Shown here: in pieces, positions 15,570 to 23,220 of the stretch
How positions within the stretch are numbered: the first letter of the stretch is position 1
Layout of the letters: each line of letters opens with the position of its first letter
Source: Candidatus Eiseniibacteriota bacterium
GTDB taxonomy: Bacteria; Orphanbacterota; Orphanbacteria; Orphanbacterales; Orphanbacteraceae
DNA length: 64,000 bases
Reading direction: 5' to 3'
Assembly: GCA_029262235.1 (NCBI GenBank)
Contig: JAJCZU010000002.1
Location: forward strand, 868,001-932,000
Position numbers and translations under genes: made by a program
Notes under the pieces: generated by a model
Databases searched by the model: none
Told to the model about the DNA's origin: nothing
Seen by the model: only the letters and a program-made list of their open reading frames with translations

Positions 15570-16292
15570 GTGGATCTCCCGTATTCCAGAATCCTGCTCA
15601 AGCTCTCGGGCGAATCGCTCGCAGGTGACAGCAAGAAAGGGATCGATCCCGACATCCTGACGGCGACCGCGCGCGAAGTGCGCGCGGCCGTCGATCTGGG
15701 TATTCAGGTCGGCGTCGTTGTCGGGGCCGGCAATATCTTCCGCGGCCTCTCCAGTATCGCAAAGGACATGGATCGCACCCGCGCCGACCATATGGGCATG
15801 CTCGGGACCGTGATCAACTCCCTCGCGCTCGGGGACGCCTTCGAGCGCGCCGGGCTCGAAACGCGCGTCGTCTCGTCGCTGGCAGTTCCCGGTGTGGCCG
15901 AGGACTTCGTCCAGAAACGAGCCGTCGCCCAACTCGCCAGAGGCCGGACCGTCATTTTCGCGGGGGGGACCGGAAACCCGTACTTCACCACCGATACCGC
16001 CGCCGCGCTGAAAGCGTGCGAAGTGGGAGCGGATGTTCTTGTGAAGGCCACGCGCGTTGATGGCGTCTACTCGGCCGATCCCGAAAAAGACTCGACGGCA
16101 ACTCGTTTCTCGTCTATTACTTACGATGATGTTCTCAGAAGAGACCTCAGGGTGATGGATTCCACGGCGTTTGCACTTTGTCGTGACAATCGCATCCCGA
16201 TCGTTGTCTTTCGTATGGGTGAGGGGCGCCTGGTGCAGCTCCTCAAAGGCCAGACGATCGGTACGGTCGTAAACGATATTGAAGGAGGATAG
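15570..16292 (+). CDS. pyrH: UMP kinase
   Basis: Phosphorylates UMP to UDP with ATP; 240 residues, normal for the bacterial amino-acid-kinase type. Motifs: RILLKLSGESLAG, VVGAGNIFRG, RADHMGMLGTVINSLAL, FAGGTGNPYFTTDTAAAL and VDGVYSADP. GTG start at 15570, three nucleotides after the tsf stop. UDP is the entry to UDP-sugars that the downstream glycan cluster needs, but the order here is simply the common tsf-pyrH-frr arrangement. Confidence 0.95.
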   Translation: MDLPYSRILLKLSGESLAGDSKKGIDPDILTATAREVRAAVDLGIQVGVVVGAGNIFRGLSSIAKDMDRTRADHMGMLGTVINSLALGDAFERAGLETRVVSSLAVPGVAEDFVQKRAVAQLARGRTVIFAGGTGNPYFTTDTAAALKACEVGADVLVKATRVDGVYSADPEKDSTATRFSSITYDDVLRRDLRVMDSTAFALCRDNRIPIVVFRMGEGRLVQLLKGQTIGTVVNDIEGG

Positions 16293-16295
16293 CCG

Positions 16296-16859
16296 ATGTC
16301 CGAAGTAGCAGAACTGCTCAGTGACACCGAAGATAGAATGCGCAAGGCCGGTGACAGCCTCGCGCGGGAACTTGCCGCGATTCGCACGGGAAAGGCGAAT
16401 CCCGGTCTCCTCGACGGCATCAAAGTGGACTACTATGGGACGCCGACGTCGCTCAAACAGCTGGCTAACGTGTCGGCGCCCGAGCCCCGTCTGATCGTAG
16501 TGCAGCCTTTCGATCGCACGGCGATCGCAGAAATCGAAAAAGCGATCCAGAAATCGTCCCTCGGGCTGAACCCGACGAACGACGGTACGGTTGTGCGCAT
16601 CCCGATTCCGGCGCTCACGGAAGATCGCAGAAAAGAGCTTGGCAAGCTCGTGAAGAAGATGGGCGAGGCCGGCAAGATCGCCGTACGGAACGTACGCCGT
16701 GACGCCAACGACCGCCTTAAGAAGCTTGAGAAGGACGGCACCCTGCGCGAAGACGAAACGTCACGCGAACAGGACAACGTGCAGAAGCTCACGGACAAGT
16801 TCACCGAAGAGATCGACCGCCTCGTGAACAAGAAAGAGGCGGAGGTCATGGAAGTCTAG
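16296..16859 (+). CDS. frr: Ribosome recycling factor
   Basis: Protein of 187 residues that splits post-termination ribosomes with EF-G. Typical segments: AIRTGKANPGLLDGIKVDYYG, PEPRLIVVQPFDRT, NPTNDGTVVRIPIPALTEDRR and the C-terminal long helices (RNVRRDANDRLKKLEKDG). GGAGGAT precedes ATG 16296, three nucleotides after pyrH. Confidence 0.96.
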   Translation: MSEVAELLSDTEDRMRKAGDSLARELAAIRTGKANPGLLDGIKVDYYGTPTSLKQLANVSAPEPRLIVVQPFDRTAIAEIEKAIQKSSLGLNPTNDGTVVRIPIPALTEDRRKELGKLVKKMGEAGKIAVRNVRRDANDRLKKLEKDGTLREDETSREQDNVQKLTDKFTEEIDRLVNKKEAEVMEV

Positions 16860-16869
16860 GGGACCCGGA

Positions 16870-17643
16870 GTGTCCGACCATATCGTCGATCCGAAAGCCC
16901 TGCTCGAGCGGGTTCTCGCGAACGGGAACATACCGCGCCATGTCGCCATCATCATGGATGGCAACGGGCGATGGGCGAAAGGCCGCGGCCTGCAGCGAAT
17001 CTTCGGGCACCGTGCGGCCGTCGAATCCGTTCGCGAAAGCGTCCGCGCCGCGGCGTGCGCCGGGGTGGAGGTTCTTTCCCTCTTTACGTTCTCCATCGAG
17101 AACTGGGGACGCCCTCCCGCGGAAGTCAGCGCGCTCATGCGTCTCCTCGTCGAAACGATTCCGCGCGAGGTACCCGAGCTCGACAAGAACGGCGTCCGTC
17201 TGCATATCGTGGGGCGGACGGAAGATCTGTCCGCCGGTGTGTTTCGTACGCTGCAGAAGGCGCAGGCCGACCTTGCGAAGAACGACACGCTCGACCTGAT
17301 CCTCGCGCTTTCCTACGGCGGGAAAGCCGAGATTGCCGATGCCGCGCGCGCGATTGCCGAAAAAGTGAAGCGCGGCGAGCTGCAGCCCGACGAAGTCGAT
17401 GAAGCGGTGTTCGAACGACACCTGTATACAGCCGCGTTTCCACACCCCGATCTCTTGATCCGGACGAGTGGCGAGCGCAGGATCTCGAATTTCTACCTGT
17501 GGCAGCTGGCGTACGCAGAACTTTCGTTTACTCGAACTTTGTGGCCCGACTTCCGATCGGAGCATTTCTATCGTGCCATCCTCGACTACCAGGAACGAGA
17601 CCGCCGCTTCGGCCATGTCGACCCCGTCCCCGAAAAAGCGTAG
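16870..17643 (+). CDS. uppS: Undecaprenyl (isoprenyl) diphosphate synthase
   Basis: Cis-prenyltransferase of 257 residues that makes the C55 lipid carrier for peptidoglycan and surface glycans. Conserved: IIMDGNGRWAKGRGL (catalytic Asp), GHRAAVESV, LFTFSIENWGRP and the end motif RTSGERRISNFYLWQLAY. GTG start 10 nt after frr. The product supplies the lipid on which the 41-63 kb glycosyltransferases would act. The 3' end overlaps cdsA by 29 nt. Confidence 0.95.
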   Translation: MSDHIVDPKALLERVLANGNIPRHVAIIMDGNGRWAKGRGLQRIFGHRAAVESVRESVRAAACAGVEVLSLFTFSIENWGRPPAEVSALMRLLVETIPREVPELDKNGVRLHIVGRTEDLSAGVFRTLQKAQADLAKNDTLDLILALSYGGKAEIADAARAIAEKVKRGELQPDEVDEAVFERHLYTAAFPHPDLLIRTSGERRISNFYLWQLAYAELSFTRTLWPDFRSEHFYRAILDYQERDRRFGHVDPVPEKA

Positions 17644-18463
17644 CGCCGGTTCACTCACTTCCCGTGTTCTGTCCGCCGTCGTGTTCCTGCCGCTGTTCAT
17701 CTGGATCGTGCGCGCGGGAGGCATTCCCTTTTCGCTTCTGACCGGCGCGATCATCGTCCTGGCAACGGCAGAGACGTACAACCTCCTGAGCGGTGCAGCG
17801 CGCCCTTACCTGCCGTTCGGAATCGTATCGGCCGCCGCACTTTCCGTGATCCTCGCGCGCGACGCCGGCGCGCTGCTTCTTCCGTTCTTCACGATCTTCT
17901 TTCTCCTTCTCTTTCTCTCGCTGCTCGTTACGCGCGCGCCATCCGCGGCGCGCATCGGGGGCGAGGTTCTGTTCGCGCTCCTCTACGCCGCGTATCTGCC
18001 CGCACACATGCTGCTCGTGCGAGGGCTTCCCGACGCGCGGGGGGCGGGGATGGAAACCGGGGCCGCGCTGCTGTTTCTCGTGTTCCTCGCCACATGGGGA
18101 ACCGACACGGGCGCCTACTTCACGGGGAAGTGGATCGGAAAAACGCCGCTTGCGCCGGTGATCAGCCCGAAAAAGACCGTGGAAGGATCACTCGGAGGGC
18201 TGGCCTGGGCACTTCTCGGGGGCTGGCTCGCCCACGTCTGGTTCCTTCCCGAACTTGCGGTCGTGCACTGTCTCCTGATCGCGTTCGGCGCGAGCGTACT
18301 CGGTCAGGCGGGTGATCTCTGCGAGTCCGTTCTGAAGCGACAGGCGGGCGTGAAAGACTCCGCCACCTGGATTCCGGGACACGGCGGCGTTCTCGATCGC
18401 TTCGACGCGATCTTCTTTGCCACACCGTTCGCTTACATCTATCTGAGGCTGGTGCTTTCATGA
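17615..18463 (+). CDS. cdsA: Phosphatidate cytidylyltransferase
   Basis: Integral membrane enzyme of 282 residues that makes CDP-diacylglycerol. It has multiple hydrophobic helices and the family signature SVLKRQAGVKDSATWIPGHG followed by GVLDR, which holds the catalytic acidic residues. ATG 17615 overlaps the uppS coding region; no better start lies downstream of the uppS stop. It is coupled to dxr by ATGA. Confidence 0.94.
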   Translation: MSTPSPKKRSAGSLTSRVLSAVVFLPLFIWIVRAGGIPFSLLTGAIIVLATAETYNLLSGAARPYLPFGIVSAAALSVILARDAGALLLPFFTIFFLLLFLSLLVTRAPSAARIGGEVLFALLYAAYLPAHMLLVRGLPDARGAGMETGAALLFLVFLATWGTDTGAYFTGKWIGKTPLAPVISPKKTVEGSLGGLAWALLGGWLAHVWFLPELAVVHCLLIAFGASVLGQAGDLCESVLKRQAGVKDSATWIPGHGGVLDRFDAIFFATPFAYIYLRLVLS

Positions 18464-19632
18464 TGCATTCCCATAGACCGCTCCGCGTGGCCCTTTTCGG
18501 ATCGACCGGATCGATCGGCGAGAGCACGCTTCGGGTTGCGGCGGAATCCGAGGGCCGGATTACATTGCAGGCGCTGATCGCGGGGAGAAACGGGGACCGC
18601 CTTGCGGAACAGGTCGCGCAGCACGAACCGAAATTTGCGGCGCTCTTTGACGAGCGCGCGGCCGGCGCCTGGCAGAATCCGTCCGACAGGACGAAGTTCT
18701 ACAAAGGGGCGGGCGGGATTGCGTCGCTCATGAAAGAGCTGGATGTCGACGTGCTGATCAACGCAATCGTGGGGGCGGCGGGTCTCGAGACGACGCTGGC
18801 GGCCATGGGGCGCGTCAGACGGATCGCGCTCGCGAACAAAGAGAGCCTTGTCGTGGCGGGGGAGCCCGTCATGCGCGAGGCGGCGCGGACGGGAACGGAA
18901 CTGATCCCGATCGACAGCGAGCATTCCGCGCTCCATCAGTGCCTGGAAGGGAGGCTTCCCGGGGAGGTCTCGCGACTCGTGCTGACCGCGTCGGGAGGAC
19001 CGTTTCGCGAAGCGACAATGGATCAGATCCGGAACGCGACGCGCGCGGAGGCCCTGAACCATCCCACATGGGAGATGGGGCCGAAGATCACGGTCGATTC
19101 GGCAACATTGATGAACAAAGGCCTCGAGGTGATCGAAGCCATGCACCTGTTCGGCTTCTCCGCCGATAAGATCGGTGTCGTCGTTCACCCCGAAAGCATC
19201 GTGCATTCGATGATCGAGTTCCGAGACGGATCCTATCTGGCTCAGCTCGGTGAAACGGACATGGCTCACCCGATCCGCTATGCTCTGTCGTATCCGGAAC
19301 GGTGGGAAGCGCCGGGCCGCTTCGATCTCGCGGCCCTCACCGGCCTCCATTTCGAAGAGCCGGACCGTGAGCGCTTCCCATGTCTTGCGCTGGCGTTTCT
19401 AGCCGCGGAAGAGGGGGGCGTGCACCCCGCCGCGCTGAACGCGGCCAATGAAGTCGCCGTCGCGGCGTTTCTCGACGAAAAAATCCTGCTCGGTGGCATT
19501 CCCGATCTCGTCGGAGAGGCGCTCGAGCAGACGAAATCGGTAACAGAACCGACACTGGAAGAAATACTGCACGCCGATCGCGAAGCCCGCGAACGCGTCG
19601 CGCATCGAATCACAACAGCGGCCGGAACGTGA
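18460..19632 (+). CDS. dxr: 1-deoxy-D-xylulose 5-phosphate reductoisomerase
   Basis: Second enzyme of the MEP isoprenoid pathway, 390 residues. The NADPH fold starts with VALFGSTGSIGESTLRV; the metal/substrate site is PIDSEHSALHQCLEG, with ANKESLVVAGE, LTASGGPFRE and HPTWEMGPKITVDSATLMNK. All key residues seen are intact. It sits with uppS and cdsA, a common isoprenoid/phospholipid grouping. Confidence 0.96.
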   Translation: MMHSHRPLRVALFGSTGSIGESTLRVAAESEGRITLQALIAGRNGDRLAEQVAQHEPKFAALFDERAAGAWQNPSDRTKFYKGAGGIASLMKELDVDVLINAIVGAAGLETTLAAMGRVRRIALANKESLVVAGEPVMREAARTGTELIPIDSEHSALHQCLEGRLPGEVSRLVLTASGGPFREATMDQIRNATRAEALNHPTWEMGPKITVDSATLMNKGLEVIEAMHLFGFSADKIGVVVHPESIVHSMIEFRDGSYLAQLGETDMAHPIRYALSYPERWEAPGRFDLAALTGLHFEEPDRERFPCLALAFLAAEEGGVHPAALNAANEVAVAAFLDEKILLGGIPDLVGEALEQTKSVTEPTLEEILHADREARERVAHRITTAAGT

Positions 19633-19669
19633 AAGCACCGGACGAACCGCGTATTTTTAGGAGCCAGGC

Positions 19670-20956
19670 ATGTTGTCTTTACTCGCCCCGATACTCGTAA
19701 TCGGAGTTCTCGTCTTCTTTCACGAACTCGGACATTTCTGGGTTGCGAAGCGGTCCGGAATCCGCGTCGAGGCATTCTCGGTCGGCTTCGGCCCCCAGAT
19801 TTTCGGATTCACGAGAGGGGATACCGAGTACAAGGTCTCCTGGATCCCGTTCGGCGGCTACGTGAAGATGGCGGGCGAAGAGCCTGACGATCAGGATGGC
19901 GACGAACCGTGGCGCTTTCATAAGAAGAGCGTGCCGGTCCGAAGCGCCGTGATTCTCGCGGGCCCGGTCGCGAACATCATTCTCGCGATCGTTGTCTACG
20001 CGCTTCTCTACTTTACGTACGGGATGCCCGTCTACTCCACGGAGATCGGGTGGGTGCTTCCTGATACGCCCGCGGAACGCGCCGGCATCGAGCGCGGCGA
20101 CAGAATCACGGCGGTTGCCGGTCAGCCTGTTGCCGACTTTTCGGAACTGGCCGAGGCGATCGTGGCGCGGAAGGACGAAGCGCTGCCGATCCTCGTGACC
20201 CGCGGCGGGCAGACGGTCGAACTCTCGCTGACGCTCGGGGACGCGAACCTGATCGGGATCCAGCCTGAATCGCCCCCCGTGATCGGCAACGTCGTTCCGG
20301 GCGGAGCGGCGGATCGCTCCGGCATGCGGTCGGGCGACAGGATCGTACAGATCGGTTCGGAATCGATCGCGCGCTGGAGCGATCTGCGCCTGGCGCTTCA
20401 GCAGGACATCGGCGAGGAACTCACCGTCGCGTGGGAACGCGCGGGCGTGCGGGAAGAGACGGCTCTCAAGCCGGACATCTTCGAAGAATCCGACGCCGAC
20501 GGTGCCATGATCGAAGTGGCCAAACTGCAGATCACGCCGAAAGAGGAAATGAAGCGTCTCGGATTCTTCCCGGCCCTCGGGGCGGGGGCCGAGCGCACGT
20601 GGATCATGACAAAGAGCGTGTTCGCATTTCTCAAGATTCTCGTGACGGGGCAGGCATCCAAAGACATGGTCGGTGGTCCGGTCCAGATTTTTCAGGTATC
20701 GAGCCAGCAGGCGAAGCAGGGTTTCGACAAGATCCTGAACCTGATGGCATTCCTCTCGGTTCAGCTCGGCATCCTGAACCTTCTGCCCATTCCGATTCTC
20801 GACGGCGGCCATCTCGTGTTTCTCGCGCTCGAAGCGGTACGGCGTCGCCCGCTGCCGGCGAATCAGCGCATGATACTGCAGCAGATCGGTCTGATCGTGA
20901 TCCTGGGACTCATGCTGACGGTAACGGTGTTCGACGTGGGAAGGCTGCTCAAGTAA
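19670..20956 (+). CDS. rseP: RIP metalloprotease RseP (site-2 protease)
   Basis: Inner-membrane zinc protease of 428 residues that cuts transmembrane anti-sigma factors and signal-peptide remnants. The zinc site FFHELGHFWVAKR is in the first helix and the second motif NLLPIPILDGGHL is near the C-terminus. Two PDZ domains lie between them (AERAGIERGDRI and ADRSGMRSGDRI). TAGGAG precedes ATG 19670. The gene ends 3 nt from the stop of the convergent small lipoprotein gene. Confidence 0.95.
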   Translation: MLSLLAPILVIGVLVFFHELGHFWVAKRSGIRVEAFSVGFGPQIFGFTRGDTEYKVSWIPFGGYVKMAGEEPDDQDGDEPWRFHKKSVPVRSAVILAGPVANIILAIVVYALLYFTYGMPVYSTEIGWVLPDTPAERAGIERGDRITAVAGQPVADFSELAEAIVARKDEALPILVTRGGQTVELSLTLGDANLIGIQPESPPVIGNVVPGGAADRSGMRSGDRIVQIGSESIARWSDLRLALQQDIGEELTVAWERAGVREETALKPDIFEESDADGAMIEVAKLQITPKEEMKRLGFFPALGAGAERTWIMTKSVFAFLKILVTGQASKDMVGGPVQIFQVSSQQAKQGFDKILNLMAFLSVQLGILNLLPIPILDGGHLVFLALEAVRRRPLPANQRMILQQIGLIVILGLMLTVTVFDVGRLLK

Positions 20957-20959
20957 GCG

Positions 20960-21241
20960 CTATCTCTGCACTTCGACCTTGAGCGAATCGAGCAGCAGTT
21001 TCCAGTGATCCGGCTCCGTAACCATGGCTTCGACGAGGAGGGACTCGACACGCGCCACCCCGCCGAGCGATTCGATCTGGGCTGTCAGGGTCTCTCTTTC
21101 TCCGGGACCCTCGGCGCGGCCCGGCGTCCCGAGCAGAACGAGACGCCCGTAGATCGACTCGAGTTCGGCCCGGGGAAGATCATCCGGTTGACTACACCCC
21201 CCGAAAACGGATACTAACAGGATGAGTAATGCGTTACGCAC
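20960..21241 (-). CDS. Small lipoprotein of unknown function
   Basis: Minus-strand gene of 93 residues, easy to miss because the frame stays open far upstream through tamA. From GTG 21241 the product starts with a short signal peptide and a lipobox: MRNALLILLVSVFGGCSQPD, so Cys16 would be lipidated. The mature part is a short helical domain ending TEPDHWKLLLDSLKVEVQR. A GGAG lies about 10 nt before the GTG. Size, lipobox and C-terminal shape recall DUF4296-type small lipoproteins, but I cannot confirm that by eye. It is convergent with rseP and divergent from tamA. Confidence 0.65.
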   Translation of the reverse strand: MRNALLILLVSVFGGCSQPDDLPRAELESIYGRLVLLGTPGRAEGPGERETLTAQIESLGGVARVESLLVEAMVTEPDHWKLLLDSLKVEVQR

Positions 21242-21274
21242 GTATGGAATACTCCGGTCTCCGTTTGATTGCGG

Positions 21275-23209
21275 ATGGTGATCATCCGCCGGGAGGGCTT
21301 TCTCGTCAAGCGCCACCACTCGATTCTTCGCGCGCTCCTGCCCGCTCTCCCGCTCTTCATTGCGGGCCTCCTGCTTCTGCCCGCCCCCGCGGACGCGCAG
21401 TACAGTCAGAAGTCGTACAAAATCCTTTCCTTCGAGATCGAAGGGAACGACGTGGTGCCGGACGACAAGATCCGGGACGTCATGCGGCTCACGAAGGGAG
21501 GCCGATTCAAGAAGGGCCGGTACCTGCCCCGCTGGCTGAATACGGACATCACGGAACTTCTCGCCTACTACCGGACGCTGGGCTATTTGAACGTCGAGGT
21601 CGTGGACACCGACGTTGAGCGTGATCGCGAAAAATGGGAGGCGCGCATCCGCCTCACCATTCGCGAAGGGGAACAGACCCGCGTCGACTCCCTTACGTTC
21701 GGGGGCCTTACTCCTGAGCTCGAGACCGGCATACGCGCACGCCTGCTTCTGAAGACCGGCGGTCCCTATAATCCCGATCTGATCGGCAGCGATCTGTTCC
21801 GTATCTATAATTATCTGGCCGAACGCGGCCATCCGGCCGCCGAACTGGTCCACGACGAAGAGATCGAGGGAACTCTCGCGCGCATTCATTATGAAGTGGA
21901 TCCCGGCCCCGAAGCGAAAATCGGAAAGATCACGGTGGATGGAAACAAGCGCACGAAAGCTCGTTTCGTGCTGCGCGAACTGACGTTCTCCGAAGGCGAC
22001 CTTTTCGATCGGATCGCGATTCTGACGAGTCGCGACCGTGTTTACCGCACCGGACTCTATCTGAGTGTCGCGATCCTTCCCGGCGACATCACGCCGCAGG
22101 GCACCGTGCCGATCACGATCAAGGTGCGTGAAAGAAACGTCCGGTGGTTCGGGTTCGGCGCCGGCTTCGGCACGCAGGACCTCGTACGCATGTCCATCGA
22201 CTGGAACAATTCGAACGTGCTGGCTTCGGGAAAGAGAATCTCGCTCGAAACGGTCTTCTCCGAGCTTCTTTCAAATCGCAAAGTGGAGCAGCGATATGCA
22301 TTCAGCCTCATCGAGCCGTGGATGTTCCGCACGAGAACGGTGGGAGAGTGGAAGGTGTCGCACTCGCGTCAGAACATCGAGAACTTCACGATTCAGAGCG
22401 GCGAACTCGAAGGGACCGTGATCGAACGCTATCGCCTGGTCCAGACGAGCACGTCGTTCTCGCTGTCACGCGAACTGAGCCGTTTCAGCAAGGCATCGAT
22501 CGCCTACTCCATCGAACTGTCCGAAGCCGGGGAACCGACGGAACCCGTTGACGAGAGCTTTCTGAAGCCGGACGCGGTAGGCGCGATCACGGTCGTATAC
22601 GAACGGGAAGCGCGCGATCATCTTCTCGATCCGTCGCGGGGTGATCGTTTCTTCCTTTCGACTGAATACGCGGGTACCGTACTCGGAGGAGACAATCACT
22701 ACGTTCTGCCGGTCGGAGAGGCCGCATATTACAGGAAGCTGACGCGCGGCGGCACGCTCTTCGCCATGCGCACGCAGGTAGGCTGGATTCATTCTCTCGC
22801 GGGGAGCGACCTCCCCGACTACAAACGATTTCGCGTGGGAGGGGCCAGCACCGTGCGGGGCTACCGGGAAGAGAGCATCGGCCCCGGAAACTTCTCGCTC
22901 CTTTCGAACGTGGAACTGAGAGTGCCTCTCTTCTGGAAGTTCGGAATGGCCGTTTTCGCGGATGGCGGAAACGCGTGGGAATCGGTCCGCAATATCAAGT
23001 GGGATCGCTTTCGATTCTCCGCGGACGATGACAGACCGACCACGCGGAGTGATTATCGGTACGGCTACGGCGCGGGACTTCGCTTCACGACACCCATCGG
23101 GCCGATCCGTCTTGACTATGGCAGGAAGCTCAAAAGACTGCCCGCCACCGAAAGCGTCGACCGCGAATCGCGGGACGTCTGGCACATCAGCATCGGACAG
23201 GCATACTGA
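21275..23209 (+). CDS. tamA: TamA-like outer-membrane protein (Omp85/BamA family)
   Basis: Omp85 protein of about 644 residues. A signal peptide ends near PAPADAQYS, then three POTRA-like repeats follow (about 45-125, 128-200, 203-278) and a C-terminal beta-barrel. The barrel has the lid-loop VRGY motif (GGASTVRGYREESIGPGNFS) and the closing segment FTTPIGPIRLDYGRKL. Three POTRAs and an adjacent tamB favour TamA over BamA, which usually has five. The start is unclear: ATG 21275, GTG 21278 and TTG 21269 are all in frame and none has a good ribosome binding site. Role: outer-membrane end of the TamAB envelope bridge. Confidence 0.85.
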   Translation: MVIIRREGFLVKRHHSILRALLPALPLFIAGLLLLPAPADAQYSQKSYKILSFEIEGNDVVPDDKIRDVMRLTKGGRFKKGRYLPRWLNTDITELLAYYRTLGYLNVEVVDTDVERDREKWEARIRLTIREGEQTRVDSLTFGGLTPELETGIRARLLLKTGGPYNPDLIGSDLFRIYNYLAERGHPAAELVHDEEIEGTLARIHYEVDPGPEAKIGKITVDGNKRTKARFVLRELTFSEGDLFDRIAILTSRDRVYRTGLYLSVAILPGDITPQGTVPITIKVRERNVRWFGFGAGFGTQDLVRMSIDWNNSNVLASGKRISLETVFSELLSNRKVEQRYAFSLIEPWMFRTRTVGEWKVSHSRQNIENFTIQSGELEGTVIERYRLVQTSTSFSLSRELSRFSKASIAYSIELSEAGEPTEPVDESFLKPDAVGAITVVYEREARDHLLDPSRGDRFFLSTEYAGTVLGGDNHYVLPVGEAAYYRKLTRGGTLFAMRTQVGWIHSLAGSDLPDYKRFRVGGASTVRGYREESIGPGNFSLLSNVELRVPLFWKFGMAVFADGGNAWESVRNIKWDRFRFSADDDRPTTRSDYRYGYGAGLRFTTPIGPIRLDYGRKLKRLPATESVDRESRDVWHISIGQAY

Positions 23210-23220
23210 GGAATCGAACG

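Noticed and set aside
21242-21889. Upstream extension of the small minus-strand lipoprotein to 309 residues
   Set aside because: The extension is antisense to the TamA signal peptide and POTRA region and precedes a typical lipoprotein signal peptide, so the real start is probably GTG 21241.
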